NCBI RefSeq assembly: GCF_017916325.1
Contig: NC_090168.1
Coordinates: forward strand, 898,143-962,142
Direction: 5' to 3'
Source: Leishmania martiniquensis
Taxonomy: Eukaryota > Euglenozoa > Kinetoplastea > Trypanosomatida > Trypanosomatidae
Length of the DNA stretch: 64,000 nt
A model generated the notes under the pieces. That model made no database searches, was not told where the DNA came from, and worked only from the letters and a program-made list of their open reading frames with translations. Both the position numbers and the translations under genes were made by a program. Positions 11,323 through 20,692 of the stretch are shown here, piece after piece (positions within the stretch are counted from its first letter, which is position 1; the number at the start of each line of letters is the position of its first letter).

Positions 11323-14300
11323 ATGTCGGCTGGGCAAGTATCCTCGCCTCTCAGCAGCTCGGACTGCAGCACTGCGCGGGCCTCGCCCTCCAACTTGCGC
11401 AGCGACGACGTCAGTGACAATAACTCAACCGGGTTCGAGGCTGTAACGCAGTCCAAGCCTCCACTGTCAGTGGGTGCCGCTTCGGTGGCGACACTGCCTG
11501 CGTCGGATGCGTTTGCCTCCCCAAGGAGTGGACGTAATGGGTCTGTTGGGGTACCTTCGTCCGTCTGCACCACCACTACCGTGGCGCAAGGGCGAGGTCC
11601 GAACCAGGAGCGGTTCGCCTCATTCATCAGCACAAAGTCTTCGGCACTGCTGATTCCGTCGTCCGTGAATGACGCGCGCCCTTCAGGCCTAGCCCAGTCG
11701 TTGCCACTGGCACCGAATGAGGCGGCGAGCGGCCCACTCAACAGACCAAGAGGCATGTCACAAGCAAGCGGAGAGGCTGTCGGAGAGCGGCCGGCTGACT
11801 ACTCTACAACAGCGCCCCCCTCCCTGCAGAGGCTGCCCTTGCCCGAAAACGTCGGCGATGCATCGGTGAAGTCCTCGAAACTCTCTGTACCACAGAGCGC
11901 GGCATCGTCACCGCTGGCACCCTCTTCACGCGGCGCCGAGAACGGCCGGTGGCGTAGAGCAAACACCATAGGCGGGGCCAATGGCTTCAGCCCACTCCCT
12001 CCACTGGCGCCTCCCGTGCGGCGGCCGCCTCTGCCTTCCACAACCGGCAGTCGATCCGTCAAGAGCCTAAACAGTCCAAGCCAGTTGACTACCGCGGATG
12101 GAGCGAAGACTTCGCCGCTGGGTGCATCCACTGGCAGTGCCGCGGACACAATGGTCCAGCCACTGGCGACAGTGAGGACCACAGAGGATGGCGAAAGCGG
12201 CTGGTGGGAAGCGGTCTGCCGGCTTGTCGCTAATCGTGCCGAGCAGGTGAGCACGTACCTGGAGAACCTGGTTGACCCTGGTGGCGTAGCCGCTGCTGCC
12301 GCTACGGAGGCGCCTGCCGGGTACGCGTCACGTGCGCGCGGGAGCCAGCGAGTGCCGCGCTCCCCCATTGGCAGCACCTCGATCGGTGGCTCTGCTTCAA
12401 TGTCCTCCGACTCTGGCGTTACCTATGGGCGAAACGGACGCTCTCCACCGGCGCGTGCCCAGCTCTCCTCTGCTGCTGGAAGAGGCCAACGCGCCCTCTT
12501 CGAGCCCTTCAACAACACAGCGGCGCGCCCTAGTGGCACAGGCCGAGAAAACAGCGAGGGGTCTTTGACTTTGCCGCTCGACTTGGTCGTTATTGATCCG
12601 TCACAAGGCCCCTTGTTTAACAAGCCGACTGCTTCGCAGCCTACCGTGAGTATTGTGAGGCGCGATGCGGTGAACGACTCCTTCACGGGCGATGACGACA
12701 AAAGTGTTTCAGACGTCGACTACTACGCCGGCGAGCCGAATACGTACGTGGTCGATCTCCTGTCCGCACTGCGCGGGTATCAGTCGAGCCCGACGGAGCC
12801 GTTCGGGCATCTTGTCGCCGCAGCGTTGGCGTCTCGGTCGAAGGAGGCGCCGGTGCGCGGCTTCGAGATCGCCGCCGCGGATCACAATCCGTATCTTGTG
12901 CGGCTGATTCTCGACTCTGGCACGCTGGACGAGGCGGACGCGGAGGCGCAGCGTCATGTGAAGGAAACAATGGCGGAGCTCTTTTCGGTGAGTGACGGGG
13001 TGCTGAGCCCGGCCATCTACGAATATCTCACCTCTTTCTTTCGCATGCCGTTCATGCGGCTCTCGCACAGGGAGTACACCATGCTCAAGCGCAGCGGCTT
13101 CGAGTACATCAAGCTCATGTACGACCACCAACACGTCCTGCCAGACGAGCCCCTTCACTCTATCCTGATAAACCAATCTCGTATGATGCAGATTCTCAAC
13201 CTGATCTTCATGGTGGTGCAATTGTGCGCGATTATTTTCTCTACCGTAGCGATTGCACTGGTGCTGGCAAAATGGATGGTGGCGAACGGCGGTAGTCTCC
13301 AGAACTTCGGCTTCTACACACTCATTGTCTATGGAGGGGGCTGGGCGCTGAATCTGATCTGCATCATCTGCACGGTGCGTAGCCGGCAGGACGAGGCGCA
13401 ATACGAGCCCAGGTATGACGACGGCGAGTACGTGATGGTGCCATCGCCTTATCTTGCGGTGGTGCCTGTGCTGCCACTTTTCGATATGTTCTGCCTCATC
13501 GCCTACGTCCGTGCGTTGAAGCAGAAGCGCATGATTTACGCCCACAACATCGTCGCCTGCAGCCGCCTCTCCAGCATCTTCTACGCGACTTTGTTTGCCT
13601 TTCCGCAGCTCATTACCCAGGCGTACTTCAACAACATCCAGACGAGCATAGATGCGCAGTTGCGGCACAGCTGGCCTTATATTGTGCTGGTTGTGGCCAC
13701 AGTCACGCAGTGGTGCTTGGCGCTGATTGGGTACGCTTGGCTTCTGTTCACGCACGACTCGATCGACGGGTTCGGCTTTGCCTGCTTCAACGTGGGCAAA
13801 GTACCCCACATACTGGAGCGACATACCGCGGCAGCTCACGTGCTGCATTTCGTCATGGCGTCGGTGCTGGAGACGAACGTGTTCCTCCTCACCACGACCG
13901 CCATCGCGCTGCCGGTGGCGATCTGCGGCTACTACCACGTCACCATCCTCGTTCTCTCTAGCTTCACGATCGTGTACATCCTCCTTGTGTATGCCGCCAT
14001 CATTTTGATAGAGGGTTCAACGGTGCGCATCAGCTTCTCCTCCGTTCCGCTGCTGCTCATTCAGCTAGCGCTGCTCGTTTCCTCGGAGCGGGTCGGTGCC
14101 GAGGAGTGCGCCTCCTTCCGGCACCTCTACTTCCGGCAAACCTTCATATTTGGCTACTTGAGCTGGGGCGCCTATTTCACCTTCTTCGTTGTGTGGCTGA
14201 TCCTCATGGTGAAGTGGTGTGTGCTATTAAAGACGGAGGTGAACTTGTTTCCGCGTCTGTTGTGGCCGTTGGCGCGGAGGGACACTCGGTTCACATCGCA

Positions 14301-14364
14301 GACAAAAGCGGACGCTGGCATGGAGACGTCTCCCACCGACACGTCGTCTGGAGGTGCGGCATGA
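11323..14364 (+). CDS. polytopic membrane protein with long disordered N-terminus (possible XK-like)
   Basis: 1013 residues. Residues 1 to about 460 are low-complexity Ser/Pro/Ala/Gly-rich and probably disordered and cytosolic. A folded soluble part follows (about 470-620), then eight or nine hydrophobic spans: about 624-650, 662-686, 710-732, 748-769, 786-809, two in 850-897, 900-922 and 940-968. The segment around span 4 (FAFPQLITQAYF) resembles the acidic/PQL-LQ-Y element of XK-family lipid scramblases, and the span order after it is compatible. That assignment is inference from a short motif. Otherwise it is a conserved-looking membrane protein of unknown function. The start is the first ATG after the acceptor at 11247. 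Confidence 0.85.
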   Translation: MSAGQVSSPLSSSDCSTARASPSNLRSDDVSDNNSTGFEAVTQSKPPLSVGAASVATLPASDAFASPRSGRNGSVGVPSSVCTTTTVAQGRGPNQERFASFISTKSSALLIPSSVNDARPSGLAQSLPLAPNEAASGPLNRPRGMSQASGEAVGERPADYSTTAPPSLQRLPLPENVGDASVKSSKLSVPQSAASSPLAPSSRGAENGRWRRANTIGGANGFSPLPPLAPPVRRPPLPSTTGSRSVKSLNSPSQLTTADGAKTSPLGASTGSAADTMVQPLATVRTTEDGESGWWEAVCRLVANRAEQVSTYLENLVDPGGVAAAAATEAPAGYASRARGSQRVPRSPIGSTSIGGSASMSSDSGVTYGRNGRSPPARAQLSSAAGRGQRALFEPFNNTAARPSGTGRENSEGSLTLPLDLVVIDPSQGPLFNKPTASQPTVSIVRRDAVNDSFTGDDDKSVSDVDYYAGEPNTYVVDLLSALRGYQSSPTEPFGHLVAAALASRSKEAPVRGFEIAAADHNPYLVRLILDSGTLDEADAEAQRHVKETMAELFSVSDGVLSPAIYEYLTSFFRMPFMRLSHREYTMLKRSGFEYIKLMYDHQHVLPDEPLHSILINQSRMMQILNLIFMVVQLCAIIFSTVAIALVLAKWMVANGGSLQNFGFYTLIVYGGGWALNLICIICTVRSRQDEAQYEPRYDDGEYVMVPSPYLAVVPVLPLFDMFCLIAYVRALKQKRMIYAHNIVACSRLSSIFYATLFAFPQLITQAYFNNIQTSIDAQLRHSWPYIVLVVATVTQWCLALIGYAWLLFTHDSIDGFGFACFNVGKVPHILERHTAAAHVLHFVMASVLETNVFLLTTTAIALPVAICGYYHVTILVLSSFTIVYILLVYAAIILIEGSTVRISFSSVPLLLIQLALLVSSERVGAEECASFRHLYFRQTFIFGYLSWGAYFTFFVVWLILMVKWCVLLKTEVNLFPRLLWPLARRDTRFTSQTKADAGMETSPTDTSSGGAA

Positions 14365-15310
14365 GGACGGCAGTAGAGGCGGTCCTTTGGTACCCCCCAT
14401 CCCCCCCGCAGAGGAAGAGAGGTGTATGCGTCTGTGTCTCGGAGAGGGTGCTGGTGGTGGTGGTGGTAGTGCGAAACAAAGGCATGTGCGACTCTGCTGC
14501 TTAACGCAACCCGAATCATTCATGCAGCGCATACGGGGAGAGGGAATGTGGAGGGTACATGAAGAAGAGGCCAAATCAAGCGTCTCCGTCGCGCTGCTGC
14601 CGGTCTGTGTAGTGCTGACGGCGCCATTCGCTCCTTGAGGGAGGGAGGGACAGAGTGGAAGGGGGCAAGAGAGGTACCAGCATGGGCGTAGGCGCGTGTG
14701 CATTGCATCACTGCGAGGTGCCGTATCTCGCACCTTCTCTTCTTGTCTTTTTCTTTCGAGCGGCTGCGTTGTATTGCTGCTCTGTGCTCCTGTCATTTTT
14801 TTCTGCTGTATTGCACTGATCGCATGGATGCGGTGGCGCAGCGGCACTGCGAACAGCGAAGGAGAAGCGAACCGCCCTGATGGCCGAGGGGTTTGGGGGC
14901 GGTCCCCGTGCACAGCGCCCGTTGCCGCTGGCCTTAGGACACGCTCCCCCACCCCCGCTCTCGTCTCTACGACATGGTACCGCCGACGACTCCGCCATCT
15001 AGGCTGGTGGGCGCTACGGCATTCCTCTTTTTCCGTGGAGGGTGCGCACGGTGTCCCATTCACCTCCTCTCCCTTAGCACGCGCGTCCACAGCCTTCATC
15101 CCTCGCATACCGTCAGAGATTTTCTGGTGTGGGCTGAGAGAGCTCCCTGACGGCTCCATAGGAGAGAGGGAGAAAGGTAAACATGACTGTCCATACGGCC
15201 GTCCCCAGAGGCGTCCGCGCCTCTGGCCTTTGATGGCGGCCGCACACACATGCGCATTGTGCGTCCCGTCCCTCTCCGTCTCTCTGCCTCCTCTGTCGCT
15301 CCCCGCCACC
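14365..15310. other. intergenic/UTR tract, no gene seen
   Basis: About 0.95 kb. Overlapping frames exist on both strands, but they are Ser/Arg/Pro-rich and look like composition artefacts. A (GTG)n-like run lies at about 14449-14468. Confidence 0.55.
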
Positions 15311-15360
15311 CTCTGCTTTTTTGTCGTCCCTCTCGCTTACCTTTCGTTGACCGCCCGAAG
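15311..15360 (+). promoter_or_regulatory. probable trans-splice acceptor for PRORP
   Basis: Pyrimidine tract followed by AG at 15359-15360, with further AGs at about 15380-15394. The first ATG after any of these is 15485, which fixes the PRORP start. Confidence 0.5.
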
Positions 15361-15484
15361 TGGGCGCGGCTCTCAACAGGCCCAGTGATCGGAGATACCG
15401 CCCCCGACTGGAACACAGACGCGGGCACGCTTGGTGCCGCACCACCTTGCCACGAAGCTGCTGCGTGGGTGCCGCTGCTTCGCC

Positions 15485-17848
15485 ATGCAGTGCCGTCCCA
15501 CATTCACGGCTCTTTGGCGTGTGGCGTCCGGGGCGACCTCAGTTGACGTCAACGCGCCCGCCAAAAGAATCGCCAGCCCTGCCATGCGCTTTCGACGAGT
15601 TTCATCTCCCTTTGCCGTGCAGTTCAGGTGCCTCTGCCACACCTTCCCAAGGTTGGCGCATGACCCGCATTGCCCAGACGCGACGACCTCCGTACGCGCA
15701 AAGACGCTGACGAAGAAGCAGCTCACTCTCGCACCCGAAGACATTCTCCTGCGCCGAGTGAACGCGCTAGTTGGCGAGCGCAACGCTGCCGCTGCTGTGC
15801 AGGCAGTTAGGGCGGCCCTCCGGGGATCATGGGAGCCGCTAGCGAACAGCGCGGAGACTGCGGGCGGTCGCTCCGTTGAGGCGGGCGCGCCAGGCACGAT
15901 GCCGACTTCTCGGTCGTTCTTCTCGACGAAGGCCTTCGCAGCCGCGCTATTTGCGTGTGAGGCCGCCGGTGACGCCGCATCCGGCCTTTCCCTTGTCGCG
16001 GAGGTGCGCCAGTGCACCTCCAGAGGCATTTCGACAGATTGGCTCCAAGCGGAGCACGTCTTGTCGGTGATCTTGCGCCTTCAGTGCATGGCAGGCGACC
16101 GTGACGGGGCGACGCGTATGTTCGCCTACCTTGCGCAGCACGGGCTGTTGCGCCTGCGCAGTGCATCGGCATTCTTGCAGTACTGCTGCAGTGGCCTTAA
16201 GGACCGCCGGCTCGCCTTTGCCGCCTATGAGGTGGCTCTCAAGCACAAGATTGAGCTCACTGGGCCAGACTACCTGGTGCTTGGCACGCTGTGCGTTCAG
16301 GTTCGAGAGCCTGTCAGCACGCTCTTCTTCATGCTGCAGGAGATGCGCGAGCACGTCTCGGAGGTGAGCGAGAAAATGGTCTGTGAGGTGCTGGAGCCGT
16401 GGGTGCGAATGGCCAACGACGACGGGGCGGTTGCTTTAAAGCTTCGCGGTGCACAGACACGGTTGCTCCTCCACAGAGTCGATGCCATATGCCACGTGCC
16501 GCAGCTACCTGCTGCCTCGCCACCACCATCGACCGGTGGTGCGGCGAGGGGTACCGGCAGCTCCAGCAGCAGTGCCGCGGGCGCACCGCCTACCGGTATG
16601 GAGGTGTGTGGCATCTGCCCAGCTTGCCAAGCGGAACTGTCCGGGTACCCGTTCACAGCCTCTTGCCGCGCTCATCTCTTGCGCGAGCTGACGGAGCTGA
16701 TCGTTCCGCGGGCCTGCCGCAACCGCCGTGCGGCGCTGGGATTCGAACACTGGAGACGCTACATGCAGGCTCGCCTAGACGCGGGTGACCGTGTCGACGT
16801 TTTCATTGATGGCGCCAATCTGGGCTACTACGGCCTGTCGAGCTGGTACGATATCGCCAAGAAGCAGTTGATGCTGCACCGCGGTGTCCCAGAGCATCAA
16901 ATCACGGACAACGACTTGAGTTTCAACGCACAGTGCAAGACTGCCGGCCGCGGCGTCGATGTTGGCGTGAACTTTGAGCTGATTGACGCTGCTGTCCAGC
17001 TTGCCGTGAGCACATACAGAATGCGCCGCCCCCTTATCATGCTGCATGAGCGGCACGTCGAGCCCAAGTTCATGACTTCGCAGAGCACGGCCATCCTGCA
17101 ACGCTGGAAACAGGAAGGGTGGCTCTACTGCTCTCCTACGGGGCTGAACGATGACCTCTGCTGGTTGTACGGCGCGCTCCTCTTGACGGATCCGACAGAC
17201 ACGGCGCCTACCCCGGCCACAGCGACCACCGCCTCCTTGCATCGCACGTATGTCTGCACTAACGACAAGATGCGCGACCACCACTTTCGTCTCTTAAGCC
17301 CACGAGCCTTCATGCGGTGGCGTGACCGACACCGCATCGCCTTCCGCTGCGCGCGCGTGGCGGATCGCACGGAGCTGCACTGGCAGCTGCCGCCTCCATA
17401 TGAGCGCTGCATTCAGAAGCAGGATGCTTGCTCGGCACGTTTACAGCGTGCACCGGAAAATCAGCCCACTCCACTCCACCACGGGAAGCCACAGGTGACA
17501 GCTCCCGCCGGCTCCCCGCACGCGAGTGGCACGCGTCCTATCACCATATGGCATGTACCTTTCGCCCCAGCTGTGTACAGTACACCTCAGCGTGAACACG
17601 TTTCGGGCACCACTGGTGAGAGAGGAGCCGCTGCGGTGCCAAACGCGGAAGACACGAGCGCTGCTCCTCACCTCTCAGCTCCCCTTCAAGAGGTTGGGGA
17701 AACGCAGATGTCGGAGATGGAGGAACGCGTTGTGGAGAGGCAGGCAGAGGCGAGCGAGGAGGAGGAGGAAGAGGAGGCCTTGGCTACCTCACCCGCAGCA
17801 GCGGGTCCGTGGGTCTGCATCTCGGTTCACCAAGAGGCTGTCGACTGA
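15485..17848 (+). CDS. PRORP: protein-only RNase P (PRORP)
   Basis: 787 residues. PRORP enzymes cleave 5' leaders from pre-tRNA without an RNA subunit; trypanosomes have nuclear and mitochondrial forms. Helical repeat-like (PPR) sequence spans about 90-310. A zinc-binding element with C375, C378 and C381 follows. The NYN-type metallonuclease contains the three diagnostic acidic motifs: FIDGANLGYYG (D442), NDDLCWLY (from 555) and TNDKMRDHH (from 592). The C-terminal zinc-site strands appear as PPPYERCIQ and, after a spacer of about 50 residues, IWHVPF. A Glu-rich run follows near the end. The N-terminus is basic and rich in Arg, Ala and Ser with few acids, which suits mitochondrial import (inference), favouring the mitochondrial form. 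The ATG at 15485 is the first after the acceptor; the frame upstream has no ATG. Confidence 0.92.
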   Translation: MQCRPTFTALWRVASGATSVDVNAPAKRIASPAMRFRRVSSPFAVQFRCLCHTFPRLAHDPHCPDATTSVRAKTLTKKQLTLAPEDILLRRVNALVGERNAAAAVQAVRAALRGSWEPLANSAETAGGRSVEAGAPGTMPTSRSFFSTKAFAAALFACEAAGDAASGLSLVAEVRQCTSRGISTDWLQAEHVLSVILRLQCMAGDRDGATRMFAYLAQHGLLRLRSASAFLQYCCSGLKDRRLAFAAYEVALKHKIELTGPDYLVLGTLCVQVREPVSTLFFMLQEMREHVSEVSEKMVCEVLEPWVRMANDDGAVALKLRGAQTRLLLHRVDAICHVPQLPAASPPPSTGGAARGTGSSSSSAAGAPPTGMEVCGICPACQAELSGYPFTASCRAHLLRELTELIVPRACRNRRAALGFEHWRRYMQARLDAGDRVDVFIDGANLGYYGLSSWYDIAKKQLMLHRGVPEHQITDNDLSFNAQCKTAGRGVDVGVNFELIDAAVQLAVSTYRMRRPLIMLHERHVEPKFMTSQSTAILQRWKQEGWLYCSPTGLNDDLCWLYGALLLTDPTDTAPTPATATTASLHRTYVCTNDKMRDHHFRLLSPRAFMRWRDRHRIAFRCARVADRTELHWQLPPPYERCIQKQDACSARLQRAPENQPTPLHHGKPQVTAPAGSPHASGTRPITIWHVPFAPAVYSTPQREHVSGTTGERGAAAVPNAEDTSAAPHLSAPLQEVGETQMSEMEERVVERQAEASEEEEEEEALATSPAAAGPWVCISVHQEAVD

Positions 17849-18705
17849 GGCGGTGAGGACGACGTGGCGTGGAAGCGCCAGCGGAGACGCCAGGGCGAGT
17901 GCTCGTGGAGGGCTAGAGAGGAGGCGGAGGAGGAGGGGAGGCGCAATGCAGACGGCTGCTGGTTTGGCGGGCCGTCTGATCCCTTCCCCCCTCTCTCTTC
18001 TTTTCCTCTTCACGATCGTATCGTCGTCTACCCTCCCTCTGCCGCGGAAATGCCTGTGTGGGCTACCCGCGCCACGGAGCCGTTGAGGATGCGCACTGCG
18101 GAAAGCAGCAGTGAAAACCAAGCCTTAGCTATAGCAGACGGCACGCACGATTGCCTGCCTCTCTAAAGCGGCTCGCGAAGCGGCGATGAAGGTGGGCCGG
18201 TTGGACGTGGGCATGAGAGGCTTGTCGTCTATCTTGCGCTGCGGCAGCGCTGCACCGCCAGTTCTTCACAGAAACATGAGTACGAGATACAAGCACGACG
18301 TGGAGAGTGGATCGGCCAGGTGCACGTCTATCATGGCGTGCACGCTTACGGCAGCTGTGCTCACAGCGTCATTATCCTCGGATGTGCAGAGACTGCGCAG
18401 AGAGCGGCGTCGCACTGCTTTGCCATTCGCTCTGCCCCCCCCCGCCGCGTACGTCCATCCTCCTCTCTCTTCTTCAGGGATAGTATGAGAAGACGTACCG
18501 CGCGCCTTTCGTGCGTGCAGGTGTTGGCCCACATGCACCCTTCTCAGCCACCCATCGCTCCTCTCTCGCTTTCTCTTCCTCTCTGACTCTCTCGATCACG
18601 CATGCGCATACTTTGGCGCGTGATGATTTCCGCTCGCTCCTCCCACCCTTTTGCGCCATCGCGCACCGCGCAAATCTTCCCCCCCTCTGACCACCCCACT
18701 GACGC
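17849..18705. other. intergenic/UTR tract, no gene seen
   Basis: About 0.86 kb between PRORP and eL37. Pyrimidine-rich blocks at 17990-18050, 18430-18480 and 18550-18595. No credible reading frame. Confidence 0.6.
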
Positions 18706-18731
18706 TTTCCGCTCCTTCGTCGTCTCGAAAG
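18706..18731 (+). promoter_or_regulatory. probable trans-splice acceptor for eL37
   Basis: Pyrimidine-rich sequence ending in AG at 18730-18731, 22 bases before the eL37 ATG. This gives a very short 5' UTR, as is common for ribosomal protein mRNAs. Confidence 0.5.
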
Positions 18732-18753
18732 GAATATCCACGCGAAGAGAAAG

Positions 18754-19005
18754 ATGACGAAGGGTACCACGTCGATGGGTCAGCGCCACGGGCGCACGCA
18801 CATCCTGTGCCGCCGCTGTGGCCGCAACGCCTACCACGTCCAGTGGGAGCGCTGCGCCGCCTGCGCCTACCCGCGCGCTAGCCGCCGTCGCTACAACTGG
18901 TCCGTGAAGGCTATCAAGCGCCGCCGCACCGGCACCGGCCGCTGCCGCTACTTGAAGGTGGTGAACCGCCGAATCGCCAACCACTTCAAGACCCCTAAGG
19001 CGTAA
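18754..19005 (+). CDS. RPL37: 60S ribosomal protein eL37
   Basis: 83 residues. A structural protein of the large ribosomal subunit bound to 28S-type rRNA near the exit-tunnel side. It begins MTKGTTSMGQRHGRTH, has the zinc ribbon cysteines C19, C22, C34 and C37 at the canonical spacing, and continues with the very basic YNWS..KRRRTGTGR..YLK block. It is a little shorter than the ~90-97 residues in animals and fungi because the C-terminal tail is short, as in other kinetoplastids. One copy only in this window. Codons are strongly GC-ending (GCC, CGC, AAG), as expected for a highly expressed gene here. Confidence 0.98.
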   Translation: MTKGTTSMGQRHGRTHILCRRCGRNAYHVQWERCAACAYPRASRRRYNWSVKAIKRRRTGTGRCRYLKVVNRRIANHFKTPKA

Positions 19006-20692
19006 GTGATGGAGCAGGTCCATGCACGCTTTCGCTTGGAGCACGGAGGCTGATGAGAGGAAGAGTCGGAGCGCGATACCCGCTCCTCTTACCTGCTGGA
19101 GTGACGAAGGGAAGTAGAGGAGAGAGAGGGCAGTGCTACTTGCAGAGCAGCCTGTGCCCGTGCACGCGGAGCCAGAGGCAGAACCGCGCCTCAGCGTCTC
19201 TCTAGAGGGAAGGGAGGCAGCGGGAGCCAGCGCACCACGCTTCGTACGGTGAGCGCGACTGCTTGTGTGTGTGTGTTTGCTCGAACGCCGATGGGAGGTC
19301 ACCTGTCGATGACGCTCTCTTGCCGGTCCACTGACGCCTCTCGCTTTCCTGTTGCTTCCACGCGCCTCATTTCCCTGGACGGTGTCTCTCTCTCTCTGTC
19401 TTCTCCCCTCACGCGGGTGACTCGCACGGCGGCCGCGCTTTGTGCGGCTCTCCTCTCCCTTTTGCCATTTTCTCGTTTCGGATGGGCATTTCTGTGTGCT
19501 TTCATCGCCTCATTTCGCTAAAAGAGCCAAACGCGTTTACCCCAACAAACAGAAAGTCGTCCGTGAAAACTTTAAGCACGTGCTGGGGGAGAGGGGAGGC
19601 GGAGTGGGGAGGGGGTGAAGGGTGGCCGCCGCCTCTTACCCTCCCTCGTCTTCGTAATCTCTGCCACGTACACACTCGAGGCCGCACCAGTGCAACTTTC
19701 TGAGGCATGGGCGCTTGCAGCTGCATGAGCGAAGCAGCACCCTTCCCGCGCGACTTTTGCGCTGTGTACGTGGGCCGTGGGGTTTCAGAAAGGATGGCCA
19801 GTGTGATGCGGAAAGGGTCCGCGTCAGAGGAGGTCACGGCCGCCTTCTTCTTCCTGGTCTGCCTTCACACTCTGCCGCTACTTGAGGTTAGGGTAACGTG
19901 CAGAACGAATGGCGCTTCGCTTCGGTCAGCCCTGTGTGGGAGCCCTCTCGTAGGCCCTGCTTCGCAGTGGTGCTCAGGAGGCTGTGTGCGGGGCTCGATT
20001 CGCCCCATCATGTGTTAGCTCGACAATATTCACCGCTGGGTGCCTCTTCTCTCGTCTTATCATCTCATTTCTTTCTACATCATGGCTGACGCCCCCCCTC
20101 TCGCAGATCACATGCACGCAGGCTAAGCGGAAGGCGACATTTTATACCATAAAAAAGGTGAAGCACAGGCGTGGTGAGGTGCCGAATACATCTTTCTGAG
20201 GAGCAGCGAGAGATCGTCCCCCGTCGTGTGCGTGTGCGTCTCCGTCCGCTCACGTTTGTGTGTATCTGCAATACCTGCGTGACGACGCCTGCGCCAAGGC
20301 GTGTCTTTTTGCCTCCTCAGGTCGCCACGGTGCCCATTCGCATAGGAGAGGAGGCGCCCGCCTTCGCCACTGGTGCAACGGAGACGGCGGGGTGGGGCGT
20401 GCGTACACGCAACGGCAGGAAGAGGAGGGGAGAGGGAGAGGGAGAGGGGGAGGGAGACGGCTTTAGGCGCGGGAAAGAACTGGGAGCGGGGTACGAGGAG
20501 GAAGAGCAAAGGAAACGCGCGCGCACACACATACACACAGACACAGGCAGACAGGCTGCGCGGAGCAACTTTGCCCTCTCTTTGGAAGTACCGCACTCTT
20601 CTGCTGCCGCTGCGCGCACTCCCGCAGGCAGAGCAGAGCGGCGAAAACGTATCGAGACTCTCCACCACTGCCGCCTCGCAAGGTGAGGCCTC
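19006..20692. other. intergenic/UTR tract, no gene seen
   Basis: About 1.7 kb. It includes the eL37 3' UTR, a GC-rich unique block at about 19580-20000, a purine tract at 20415-20460 and a pyrimidine stretch at about 20572-20626 that probably provides the acceptor for the next gene. No credible reading frame. Confidence 0.55.
20425..20458. repeat. (GGGAGA)n-like purine tract
   Basis: Nearly pure purine run of GGGAGA/GGAGG units just upstream of the gene at 20693. Could adopt triplex or G-rich structure; otherwise low complexity. Confidence 0.8.

Noticed and set aside
12709..13938. 409-codon minus-strand frame opposite the polytopic membrane protein
   Set aside because: His/Arg/Val-rich shadow of the strongly hydrophobic plus-strand gene; no domain recognised.
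16735..16810. tRNA T-arm-like GTTCGAATCCCAGC on the minus strand inside PRORP
   Set aside because: No matching A box, acceptor stem or anticodon arm can be drawn, and the sequence is needed to encode PRORP.
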